Of a stretch of 64,000 nt of DNA, positions 36,095 through 44,215 are shown piece after piece. This DNA is from CAZOZZ01 sp965262425. Its GTDB lineage: Bacteria > Acidobacteriota > Terriglobia > 20CM-2-55-15. The stretch is from NCBI GenBank assembly GCA_965262425.1, contig OZ253536.1, forward strand, positions 1,488,001 through 1,552,000. Reading direction: 5' to 3'. The translations under genes were made by a program, and so were the position numbers. Position 1 is the stretch's first letter; each line of letters begins with the position of its first letter. Under the pieces are notes generated by a model. The model made no database searches, was not told where the DNA came from, and was given only the letters and a program-made list of their open reading frames with translations.

Positions 36095-37237
36095 ATGGCG
36101 AAAGCAGCTTTGATTGAACCGGATCTGGACTTTAAACAGCAGATCCTCGGTCTCGGAACCCACAACCTGTCCTCCTGCTACCAGTGCGGGACCTGTTCGG
36201 TGATCTGTCCCATCTCGACCGCCGAGGATCCGTTCCCGAGGAAGGAGATGATATGGGCCCAGTGGGGCCTGAAGGACCGCTTGATGGCCGACTCGACCAT
36301 CTGGACGTGCCATCAATGCGGTGTGTGCAATACGTACTGTCCACGGGATGCGAAGCCGGCCGACGTGATGGCGGCGGTTCGGGACTACAGTATCACCCAT
36401 TACGCCTGGCCGAAATTCATGGGGCAGGCGGTCGATCAGCCGAGCCTCCTTCCGGTCCTGTTCGGTTTTCCAGCCGTGGTTCTGCTGGCAATGCTCGCCA
36501 CGCTCGGGAACCTCAGTTCTCTTCCAGAGGGGACGATTGTGTTTTCGAAGTTCCTGCCGATCATGTACATCGAAATTTTCTATTCGGTGGCGGTCGGAAT
36601 CGCGGTGATCGCCGCGATAAAGGGTGGTTTGAACTATTGGAATGCCCTCCGAACCGAAGCCGTGAGTGCGGGCAAGAACGTTTCTTCCGGAGTCGTGTCC
36701 ACGGTCTTGACGATCTTGAAACACACGAAGTTTCGTCAGTGCGAGACCGAACGCACTGGAACCCGGAGAAGCTACAAGGAACACCTCGGTACGACTCACA
36801 TGGTGCTGTTCTACGGGTTTATCGGTCTCGTCATCACGACCACCGCAGTCGGCATCGGAATCTACGCCTTCGGTTACCTGACGCCATGGCCACTCTGGCA
36901 TCCGATCAAAATTCTCGGCAACGTGAGTGGCGCAGCGGTCATTGCAGCCTGCCTGGTGTTCGCGTATCGGCGCAGGACCGACAAAGAGAAGGCCGGCAAG
37001 ACGACCTATTCGGACTGGCTGTTTCTCGCGGTATTGGGCTCGACCGTCATGACTGGATATTTTTCCGAATGGTTGCGCCTCGCCGACGTCGCGATCCTCG
37101 CCTACTGGGCCTATTTTCTGCACCTCCTGCTGGTCTTCTTTCTTCTCGCATATCTCCCATATTCCAAGTTCGCTCACCTCTCCTATCGGTTTGTGGCCAT
37201 GTTGTTCGCAGCGGGGAACACGGCCTCGGATCAGTAA
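36095..37237 (+). CDS. qmoC: QmoC, membrane haem b/iron-sulfur subunit
   Basis: A 380-residue protein joining an HdrC-like iron-sulfur domain to an HdrE-like membrane domain. The cysteine sets CYQCGTCSVICP and CHQCGVCNTYCPRD lie at about residues 28-90 and bind two [4Fe-4S] centres. From about residue 115 there are six hydrophobic segments, including LLPVLFGFPAVVLLAMLATL, which should bind haem b and reach the quinone pool. The length agrees with QmoC from sulfate reducers. The HIT gene starts 3 bp after its stop, so the two are probably translated together. Confidence 0.95.
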   Translation: MAKAALIEPDLDFKQQILGLGTHNLSSCYQCGTCSVICPISTAEDPFPRKEMIWAQWGLKDRLMADSTIWTCHQCGVCNTYCPRDAKPADVMAAVRDYSITHYAWPKFMGQAVDQPSLLPVLFGFPAVVLLAMLATLGNLSSLPEGTIVFSKFLPIMYIEIFYSVAVGIAVIAAIKGGLNYWNALRTEAVSAGKNVSSGVVSTVLTILKHTKFRQCETERTGTRRSYKEHLGTTHMVLFYGFIGLVITTTAVGIGIYAFGYLTPWPLWHPIKILGNVSGAAVIAACLVFAYRRRTDKEKAGKTTYSDWLFLAVLGSTVMTGYFSEWLRLADVAILAYWAYFLHLLLVFFLLAYLPYSKFAHLSYRFVAMLFAAGNTASDQ

Positions 37238-37240
37238 CGA

Positions 37241-37636
37241 ATGCGGGATCCGAATAGTCCGTGTCTGTTCTGCATTCCTCGCGGCGTGACACGCGAGAAC
37301 GAGCTTGCCTACTCGACCCGTGACAGCTATCCGGTCAGTCCCGGCCATTCCCTGGTGATTCCGAGGAGGCACTGCGCGAATTTTTTCGAGATCACTCCCG
37401 AAGAGGCAAGCGCCTGTTTCGAACTGCTGCTATTCGAGCGTCAATCGCTCGAAACGGAGTTCGATCCGGACGGCTACAATGTTGGTATCAACATCGGTAA
37501 AGCTGGAGGACAAAGTGTGTTGCACGTCCATTGGCACCTGATCCCCCGATACCTGGGAGATCATCCCCGTCCGCAGGGCGGCATCCGGCACATTCTTCCC
37601 GAACGGGCAGACTATCCGCGAGGAACCGCCGTCTGA
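37241..37636 (+). CDS. HIT-family nucleotide hydrolase/transferase
   Basis: A 131-residue histidine-triad protein. The catalytic HXHXH triad reads HVHWHLIPR (H95, H97, H99). A zinc-site pattern is suggested by CLFC (C8, C11) and H44. The start is 3 bp after qmoC and the stop overlaps the TSUP gene start (TGATG), so it is firmly inside the sulfur operon. HIT proteins act on nucleoside 5'-phosphosulfates, phosphoramidates and dinucleotides, and some HIT (Fhit-type) enzymes are known to cleave APS. A role in APS or AMP clean-up is therefore reasonable but inferred from context only. Confidence 0.93.
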   Translation: MRDPNSPCLFCIPRGVTRENELAYSTRDSYPVSPGHSLVIPRRHCANFFEITPEEASACFELLLFERQSLETEFDPDGYNVGINIGKAGGQSVLHVHWHLIPRYLGDHPRPQGGIRHILPERADYPRGTAV

Positions 37637-38463
37637 TGACATACGACCTCTGGGCGGTGTCTTTGCGACTGGGGACAGGCCTGGTGATCGGCTTCCTGAT
37701 CGCGCTGACAGGCGTCGGCGGGGGCGCACTGGCCGTTCCGGCCCTGACGCTGGTACTGGGCGTGCCTTCGTCGATCGCCGTCGGGACCGCCAGCCTGTAT
37801 GCCTTCCTGACGAAATGCTACGCCGTGTTTGAGCACAAGCGGCTGGGTACGCTGGACAAGTCGGCGACCCTGACCTTCCTCGTCGGCGCCATCCCCGCGA
37901 ACGTGGCGGTTGCGTATCTTGTCAACCGATACGTCCGGGAGGCGCAGGCCACTGATCTGGCCAACCTGGAACAATTTCAAGAGACGCTGGGCGGTCTGAT
38001 TGGCGGCACCATGCTGATATCCGTCGCGTTCCTGGCGTTCAATCTCATGAGAAGCAAGCCGAACGGCGTCCAGGGACCTGTCGATCCGAGCGGTCTCGGC
38101 CCGGCCTCACCTGGCCGGATGGTGGATCGCGTGTCGTCAGGAGTGGCAGTCGGCGCCCTGATGGGTGCCACGAGCGTCGGTGGCGGCGTTCTGGTTCTTC
38201 CGGCCTTGCTCATCCTCTTCGGCTTGTCCGCCAACAAGGCTGTGGGAACTTCCATAGTTATTGCGCTGGTGCTGTCCCTGTTCACGGCGGTGATTTACAT
38301 GGGCGGCGGTCAGATAGAGTACGGCACGGCACTGCTCATGTCGGTCGGTTCGTTAGCCGGAGTTTTCGTCGGCAGCAGGCTATCGGCGCGAATGCCGGAA
38401 AGGCCCCTTCAGGCTATCGTCATAGGCGTGATCGCAGTGGCGGCGATGACGATGTTGTTCTAG
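37636..38463 (+). CDS. TauE/SafE (TSUP) family anion exporter
   Basis: A 275-residue integral membrane protein. The ATG at 37636 overlaps the HIT stop codon, which suggests translational coupling. Two half-repeats typical of TSUP proteins are visible: GFLIALTGVGGGALAVPAL near residue 20 and GALMGATSVGGGVLVLPAL near residue 175. About eight hydrophobic segments are predicted by eye. Members export or import sulfite, sulfate, sulfoacetate and similar anions. The placement at the end of the sat-apr-qmo run makes sulfite or sulfate the most likely substrate. It is convergent with the toxin gene, 23 bp away. Confidence 0.92.
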   Translation: MTYDLWAVSLRLGTGLVIGFLIALTGVGGGALAVPALTLVLGVPSSIAVGTASLYAFLTKCYAVFEHKRLGTLDKSATLTFLVGAIPANVAVAYLVNRYVREAQATDLANLEQFQETLGGLIGGTMLISVAFLAFNLMRSKPNGVQGPVDPSGLGPASPGRMVDRVSSGVAVGALMGATSVGGGVLVLPALLILFGLSANKAVGTSIVIALVLSLFTAVIYMGGGQIEYGTALLMSVGSLAGVFVGSRLSARMPERPLQAIVIGVIAVAAMTMLF

Positions 38464-38486
38464 CAGATCCACCCTTCGAATAATTC

Positions 38487-38933
38487 CTATTTGCGGGCAG
38501 ATTGTCGGATACCCGTGCGGGCGGCCATGCCCAACTTTCTGGCAGCCTTGATCAGCGTCTTGTCCAGGGTGAAAACGACCTCTGCGCCGCGATTCCGCGC
38601 GATAGCCAGATGAAGGGCGTCGCCGGCCCGCAGGCCGGTTCCAGGGTATTCGAGCAACTCGCAGGCCAGGCCGTAGTCCGACACCCGTGGAGCAATGATT
38701 TCATACGACTCGCTGAGCATCGTGTTGAATTCATCACGAACATCTTGAGCTTGCCTGCGGGTCAGGGCTTTCATCCGTACCAGGCGGGACACCAGGCTGC
38801 TGAACTCTACCTTTGTCCACCAACTAAGGACAAGCTGTCCCGGCTTGAGTGTTTGGACAAACTGCTCAATCCGGCTGCTTGTGGTCTCGGGAAGAATCAA
38901 CGGGGCGACAAAGCTGGTGTCGCAATAGAACAT
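38487..38933 (-). CDS. PIN-domain toxin, VapC-like
   Basis: A 148-residue PIN-domain ribonuclease. The ATG at 38933 overlaps the antitoxin stop (TGATG), which fixes the start. Acidic residues of the PIN active site are visible at FYCDTSF (D5), KVEFSSL, RAGDALHLAIA and FTLDKTL. VapC toxins cut RNA, often tRNA or rRNA, when the antitoxin is lost. The pair sits between the sulfur operon and an anion transporter gene and shares no evident function with either. Confidence 0.88.
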   Translation of the reverse strand: MFYCDTSFVAPLILPETTSSRIEQFVQTLKPGQLVLSWWTKVEFSSLVSRLVRMKALTRRQAQDVRDEFNTMLSESYEIIAPRVSDYGLACELLEYPGTGLRAGDALHLAIARNRGAEVVFTLDKTLIKAARKLGMAARTGIRQSARK

Positions 38934-39166
38934 CAGTAGCCCTCGTCTCGGATTCTGCGAATCAGTTCCGTGGTGGAGGACTTCATGTTTCGGAGGCACG
39001 TACGGAATTCGGCGCGCGACTCCAACGGCTTCAAAGCCTTCGGCACCGGGGCGATACGCGCCACTGGCCGACCCCGTCGGGTCACGATGATTTCTTCCCC
39101 ATCCTGTACCTGGTTGAGAATTTCGCTCAAATTAGTTTTGGCTTCGGCCAGGCTGACGGTGCGCAT
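38933..39166 (-). CDS. Antitoxin, Phd/YefM (VapB-like) family
   Basis: A 77-residue protein starting MRTVSLAEAKTNLSEILNQV, the N-terminal DNA-binding fold of Phd/YefM antitoxins, followed by DGEEIIVTRRGRPVARIAPV. The ATG at 39166 is preferred over a GTG six bases upstream because AGGAG sits five bases before it. The C-terminal part (about 45-77) should bind and block the PIN toxin. Its stop codon overlaps the toxin start. A pair of 9-bp direct repeats upstream is a likely autoregulatory site. Confidence 0.88.
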   Translation of the reverse strand: MRTVSLAEAKTNLSEILNQVQDGEEIIVTRRGRPVARIAPVPKALKPLESRAEFRTCLRNMKSSTTELIRRIRDEGY

Positions 39167-39176
39167 AGACACTCCT

Positions 39177-39203
39177 GTTGGTCATCGAGTTGGTCATATT
39201 ATA
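39177..39203 (-). promoter_or_regulatory. Promoter -10 and operator repeats of the toxin-antitoxin pair
   Basis: GTTGGTCAT occurs at 39177-39185 and again at 39189-39197, with a 12-bp period. On the minus strand a TATAAT box (39198-39203) lies directly upstream of them. The repeats therefore sit between the -10 box and the ribosome-binding site, where antitoxin repressors usually bind. The -35 box is not clear. Confidence 0.6.
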
Positions 39204-39353
39204 GGCCGGAACCGGGTGGTAAGGCTACCTCATCTGGGATAAAGGGTACGCAGAGCGGAGCCCCCTGACCCCGGTTCTTCGTCCGGGAAGAGGGGATTGC
39301 CGCTGCAGAAGAGGGGATAGTGTGCGCGCAGCCGGTCGAGTTCGGGCCGGCGC

Positions 39354-40817
39354 TCAGGCCGTGCCGAAAGCCGGCCAGTAGACCGAGAGAAGGTATCCGA
39401 GTGTCACGACCACGACGAACACGAGCACACACGCCCAGAACCCCTTGACGAGCATCGTTTTCAGATTGATCCCATACCCCGCGGCGACAGCCGGCCCGCC
39501 GGCCGAGGTCGGCAGCATGAATCCGCAGTTGCCGATGGTCGTTACGATGTAGACGAACGGGAGTGGGTTCAGGTCGAGGCTCTGGAACGTGCTGATGGTG
39601 ATCGGCACCGTGACGGCTACCGCCGCGGTGTTGCTCGTGATCTGGGTCATCAGCATGGTCAATGCTGAAAACACCACGACCGCGACGAAACCGCCCCCGG
39701 CGGCGTACGGCACGAGAACATCCGCAATGTAGGCGGCTGTTCCCGTCTCGGTAAGTATCCTGCCGAGTGCCGTGCCGCCGGCGAACAGATAGAACAGCCC
39801 CCACATCATCTTCCCCTGGGCGTATTCCCAGGTCATGAGGTTCTCACCTCGGGGACGGATCACGAAACACAGCAAGCCAAACGTCAGAAACGCATAGGCG
39901 GGACTGAAGGCCGGAAGGATGCCCACGTAGAGTGGTCTGCCAAACGCCATCAGAGCGGCCATGAAGAAGAGAAAGAAGCCCCACTTTTCCTGGACGCTCA
40001 TCGGTCCGAGCGCTTTGAACTCTCCGACAAAATACTCTCGCGTCCCCTCCACTTCGGCCATTTCCGGCTTGAACGCCACTCGAACGAAGATAAAGGTGAC
40101 GATCATCACGGCCAGACTCAACGGCAGGAAGCGCATCACCCACGTGATGAAGAGGAACTCTTGACCGGTTACCATTTCCTGGATGAATCCGACCGTGAGC
40201 AGGTTCGGAGCGCCACCCAGAGGCGTCGTCGCGCCGCCGGCGCTGGTGCCCCAGGCCACGGCGATAACGAGTGCGGTTCCGAAGTTGCTTTCCCACAGGT
40301 CCTTGATGCCGATGAAATGGAGCATGGCGACTACGATTGGAATCATCGTTGCCGCGACGATCGTGTTTGGCAGAAAGGCGCTCATCACCATGGCGATCCC
40401 AAACCACGCCAGGATCTGCCGTGTCGTGCTGGTGCCGACGCCGATCAGCGAGGCCAGGGCGATGCGGCGATCCAGCCCCCACCGAGCCCAGACGGTCGTC
40501 AGAACGTTAGCCGAAAGCAATAGGATGACCAGCTCCGCCGCGTAGGCGGGCAGGATGCGTCCGAGCGGCGCGAAATTGAAGAGGGCCACGACGACCAGAG
40601 GTAAGAAGCCGGTCACTGCCAGGTGGACCGGCCGGGTGATCCACCACCACGCCATCCAGAACACGAGTCCGATGCTGCAGCGAATTTCGTAGGGCATGGA
40701 TTCTATCGGCACGGCGAGCATCAAAAGGAAGACGATCGGCCCGGCGATGGTGTGTATGACTTTCCTGTTGTTCGAATCGGGCGGATCTGTTTGTTTCGAA
40801 TCAGATGGTGTGGACAT
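39354..40817 (-). CDS. DASS/SLC13-family anion transporter
   Basis: A 487-residue membrane protein of the divalent anion:sodium symporter type. The ATG at 40817 begins MSTPSDSKQ and is preceded by AAAGGA; the longer open frame upstream does not look coding. Family landmarks include FLPNTIVAATMIPIV, GGAPNLLTVG and, in the second half, TQITSNTAAVAVTVP and MLPTSAGGPAVAAGYG. About 11-12 hydrophobic segments are present. Substrates in the family are di- and tricarboxylates, sulfate and sulfonates. Proximity to the sulfur operon suggests sulfate, but a dicarboxylate such as malate is equally possible. It is divergent from the TonB receptor gene at 41135. Confidence 0.88.
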   Translation of the reverse strand: MSTPSDSKQTDPPDSNNRKVIHTIAGPIVFLLMLAVPIESMPYEIRCSIGLVFWMAWWWITRPVHLAVTGFLPLVVVALFNFAPLGRILPAYAAELVILLLSANVLTTVWARWGLDRRIALASLIGVGTSTTRQILAWFGIAMVMSAFLPNTIVAATMIPIVVAMLHFIGIKDLWESNFGTALVIAVAWGTSAGGATTPLGGAPNLLTVGFIQEMVTGQEFLFITWVMRFLPLSLAVMIVTFIFVRVAFKPEMAEVEGTREYFVGEFKALGPMSVQEKWGFFLFFMAALMAFGRPLYVGILPAFSPAYAFLTFGLLCFVIRPRGENLMTWEYAQGKMMWGLFYLFAGGTALGRILTETGTAAYIADVLVPYAAGGGFVAVVVFSALTMLMTQITSNTAAVAVTVPITISTFQSLDLNPLPFVYIVTTIGNCGFMLPTSAGGPAVAAGYGINLKTMLVKGFWACVLVFVVVVTLGYLLSVYWPAFGTA

Positions 40818-41134
40818 GCAGATATCGTTTCCTTTCGACGTAAAATCGGTAGTGGGTTTAACTGTAGGTGTCGCTAGTATATGCGGTTTTTGAGTTTCGG
40901 AACGACGAAAGTCATCCGGGTGGTAAAGAGCCGAACAAGGATGAAAAGAAGGCTTCCGCGGTAGAAGGTTTCCTGCATGCGGATCGCACCTGCTTACATT
41001 TCTGCCAGCGCCGGAAGTTCTTGACACCTGCCACGGTCTTGGTATATTCCTGTCCCAGCGATTTCTGTAAGATAACCGAACAGGGTTTCCCGCCAGTGCT
41101 GTGCGTGGAGATCCAAAGTGAATGGAGGATGCGA
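40818..41134. other. Divergent intergenic region, 317 bp
   Basis: No gene is supported. It lies between the DASS transporter (minus) and a TonB receptor (plus). It contains a near-consensus promoter at 41021-41048. It also shares GCTAGTATATGC (about 40872-40883) with the region upstream of the other TonB gene near 48106. Confidence 0.65.
41021..41048 (+). promoter_or_regulatory. Near-consensus sigma-70 promoter for TonB receptor gene
   Basis: TTGACA at 41021-41026 and TATATT at 41043-41048 are 16 bases apart. This is the best promoter match in the window and predicts a leader of about 80 bases. Confidence 0.65.
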
Positions 41135-44077
41135 ATGAGGAGCTTAGGGATGGGCTATTTTAAGTCTGGCCTTGTTGTTGTGATGGTGCTGCTTTTTACA
41201 GGTGCGGCATTCGGCCAGACCGGAGCGGGCAGCCTGATCGGTCGTGTGACCGATGTTTCGGGCGCGGTCCTGCCGGGCATCACGATTACGGGCTCGAGTG
41301 AACAGATGATCGGTGAACGCCAGGTGTTCTCCGACGAAAGCGGAAACTATCGCCTGATCGGCTTGCCGCCGGGCGTTTACACCGTGCAAGCCGAGCTACC
41401 CGGATTTGCGACCTACCGGCGCGAAGGGATTTCGGTCCGCGCGGGCACGAACCTGACGGTGAACATTGAGATGCAGGTCGGTGCGTTGACCGAGACGATC
41501 AGCGTCACCGCCGACACGCCCATGGTCGAGACGACGTCCACGGTGAGTGCCGTGGCGATCTCCGGTGAATTCCAGCGTGCCGTTCCGGTGCAGTCCCGGC
41601 GCAATTGGAGCGATATCCTGGAGATGCAGCCGGGCATCAACACGCGTCCCTGGAACGATCAGAGCGGCCGGCAGGTGTATTACGGCCGTGGTGTGCACCA
41701 CTTCGGTCACGTTATCGAGATGGACGGGGCGCGGGCGACTTCGTACTACGATTCGCAACCGGCGTATCTCAACATGAGCACGGACACCCTCGGGGATGTC
41801 GAAATCAAGACCGGCGGTTACGACGCGTCCCTGCCGATGGGCAACGGCATCCAGCTGAACATCGTCACGCCGAGCGGCGGCAACGAGTTCCACGGCAAGG
41901 CCGCCTACGCATACCAGCCGAATGGGTGGAACGGCGACAACACTGCCAACACGTTCAAGAACAACGGCGGCTCGCCGACCAAGCAAGACATCGGCATGAT
42001 CGATGCTTCTATGGGGGGACCGATCGTACGCGATAAGATCTGGTTCTTCGGATCATTCAGGGACCAACGGATCGAGAACTTCATCTCCCGGACCCAGTTC
42101 TTCATCGACAACGCGGCGGCGATAGTTCCCGGTCAGGAAGACTTCCAGAACAAGACGAACGCCCAGAACTGGTTCGTCAAGTTCACCACACAGTTGAGCC
42201 AGAACCACAACCTGCTGTTCTCGGTCGCCAACGACCGGACCAACTACCAGCAGAACAACCAGGACATTCTCCAGCCCCTGCGGTTCAACTCCACGGGTGG
42301 CTACCAGTACACGGCCAAGCTCAATTCGATCTGGACTACGGCCCTGAGCACGCAGCTCATCGGCTCCTGGAACGACAAGAGCGGCGCCAACGAGGGGACT
42401 TTTGCCGACCTGGCCAACACGCAACCCGAGAGGCGCATCTACGACTCCGCGGCAATCTCCGGATCGAACCTTTCCGGCGATACCCTCCTCGGTGTCATCG
42501 ACAACGCTTCCCGGCGCAGGTACCAGGTATCCTCGCACTGGGAGTTCAAGGGAGACCTGACTTACTTCATACAGGGCGGCGGTGTGTCGCACGAGTTCAA
42601 GACGGGGTTCTTCGCGGCCCCGCGGAGCCTGTACCGTCAGACGGACGTTTTCTCGAACAACGGCTTCTACTCGGAAGACCGCGTGTTGATCGATCCCAAC
42701 AACAAAGGCGGTAGTCATGTTCCTTTCCGCCGTTCCTTTGCGGATCCTTTCGACCCGATCGTCGTCGATGCCGGCGAGAACAACTACGCGTTTTACGTGC
42801 AGGATCAGTGGAGGCCGATCGACCGGCTCACGCTCAACCTGGGTGTCCGCGTGGACCTCGTGAAGCGGAACGACCTGTTGAACAGCTTCACGCGCCAGGA
42901 CAGCACCGAGTTTGCGCCACGCCTGGGCTTTTCGCTCATGCTCGATCAGGATGCCAAGAACGTGATCCGGGGAAGCGCCGTCCGGCTGCACGCCGGAATG
43001 ACCGGCCGCGACGGGCCGACGCGGTTTGCCTCGGGGGCTGCGACCACGACCACGACCATGTGGGACAACGACCTTGACGGCGTCTTCGAGACCACACAGC
43101 TTTCGACGAGAGCTTCGGAAGCGCTGATCAAGCAACGGTTTCATCCGGACCTGAGTCAGCCTTACATCGATGAGTTCATCCTGGCCTACCGGAGGCAGTT
43201 ACCGAGCCAGATTGTCATCGACATCGCTGGGACGATGAAGCACGTCGAACACAACTACGCCGAAGTCGACATCAACGGCATCTATCCCGCGGGGCCGGGC
43301 CTGCCGTTCCTCGGTTTCGGATTGGTTGATGTCAACCGTGGGAGAGTGACCCAGCAGACCAACAATACCTATAGCCGGAACAACCTCTGGGCCGGTGACT
43401 TCACGGTCACGAAGAACATGAGCGATGGTTTCATGCTGTACGGCACGCTCGGTGTCCAGAAACACTACATCAGCGGCGACTGGAACCCGACGGACCCAGC
43501 CCGGTTCATCTCACCAGAGAAGTTCCCTGACAACAAGGGACTGGAAGATACCCGGGGCAACGGCTCCGAGAACAGCCTGACCAGCGGCGACGGCGGTAGC
43601 CAGGACATCTGGAAGCACTACACGTTCAGCTTCATGGGGCAGTGGGACGCGCCTTTGGGGATCAAGGTTTCCAGCGGTTACACGCTGAATCAGGGTTCCT
43701 TCAACGGTGTGGTCAAGAATCGGCTGTCGGCCGGCGATCCGACGTATGGGCCTGCCCGGTTCACGCTGCCGAACGGGACGACTCAGTCCAACCCGTTGGC
43801 AACCCGGTTCCGGATGGAGTTCCCGACGCGCGGAGAGGGCCAGTTCAAGGCTCCGAACGTCCACAACATGAACGTTAAAATCGGGAAGGTGTTCCAGATC
43901 AGCGATTCGCAGGCGATCGAACTTTCGATGAACTTCATGAATATCGCCAACAGCAACTCCTTCTACCAGTGGGAAAGTGGCGCGAACCGCATTTACCAGG
44001 CCAACCGTTACCAGACGGGTATGCGGAGCCTGCAGCCCGCTCGTGCGGCGCAGCTGTTCCTGAAGTATTCGTTCTAG
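41135..44077 (+). CDS. TonB-dependent receptor, Oar-like
   Basis: A 980-residue outer-membrane receptor. The ATG at 41135 is six bases after GGAGG and begins a signal peptide (MRSLGMGYFKSGLVVVMVLLF); an in-frame ATG two codons earlier is possible. The regulatory-like domain is at about residues 30-110 (LIGRVTDVSGAVLPGITITG). The plug region includes WSDILEMQPGINTRPWND. The barrel ends AAQLFLKYSF. It belongs to a subgroup distinct from the receptors at 24889 and 48273. A perfect terminator follows 27 bp after the stop. The ligand is unknown. Confidence 0.9.
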   Translation: MRSLGMGYFKSGLVVVMVLLFTGAAFGQTGAGSLIGRVTDVSGAVLPGITITGSSEQMIGERQVFSDESGNYRLIGLPPGVYTVQAELPGFATYRREGISVRAGTNLTVNIEMQVGALTETISVTADTPMVETTSTVSAVAISGEFQRAVPVQSRRNWSDILEMQPGINTRPWNDQSGRQVYYGRGVHHFGHVIEMDGARATSYYDSQPAYLNMSTDTLGDVEIKTGGYDASLPMGNGIQLNIVTPSGGNEFHGKAAYAYQPNGWNGDNTANTFKNNGGSPTKQDIGMIDASMGGPIVRDKIWFFGSFRDQRIENFISRTQFFIDNAAAIVPGQEDFQNKTNAQNWFVKFTTQLSQNHNLLFSVANDRTNYQQNNQDILQPLRFNSTGGYQYTAKLNSIWTTALSTQLIGSWNDKSGANEGTFADLANTQPERRIYDSAAISGSNLSGDTLLGVIDNASRRRYQVSSHWEFKGDLTYFIQGGGVSHEFKTGFFAAPRSLYRQTDVFSNNGFYSEDRVLIDPNNKGGSHVPFRRSFADPFDPIVVDAGENNYAFYVQDQWRPIDRLTLNLGVRVDLVKRNDLLNSFTRQDSTEFAPRLGFSLMLDQDAKNVIRGSAVRLHAGMTGRDGPTRFASGAATTTTTMWDNDLDGVFETTQLSTRASEALIKQRFHPDLSQPYIDEFILAYRRQLPSQIVIDIAGTMKHVEHNYAEVDINGIYPAGPGLPFLGFGLVDVNRGRVTQQTNNTYSRNNLWAGDFTVTKNMSDGFMLYGTLGVQKHYISGDWNPTDPARFISPEKFPDNKGLEDTRGNGSENSLTSGDGGSQDIWKHYTFSFMGQWDAPLGIKVSSGYTLNQGSFNGVVKNRLSAGDPTYGPARFTLPNGTTQSNPLATRFRMEFPTRGEGQFKAPNVHNMNVKIGKVFQISDSQAIELSMNFMNIANSNSFYQWESGANRIYQANRYQTGMRSLQPARAAQLFLKYSF

Positions 44078-44103
44078 CCGGAAGGCTGGACCGACCAACC
44101 TCG

Positions 44104-44144
44104 ACCCACGCCATCGTGTTTTGTCACGGTGGCGTGGGTTTTTT
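44104..44144 (+). terminator. Intrinsic terminator after TonB gene
   Basis: ACCCACGCCATCGTG and CACGGTGGCGTGGGT make a 15-pair stem with one wobble, with loop TTTTGT and a run of six T after it. Confidence 0.93.
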
Positions 44145-44215
44145 CACATGGCGATGCCTCGCCGCTTCCCACCGGAGCCGTTCGTCTGATGGGATCGAAC
44201 CAGAAAGGAGTTGAA

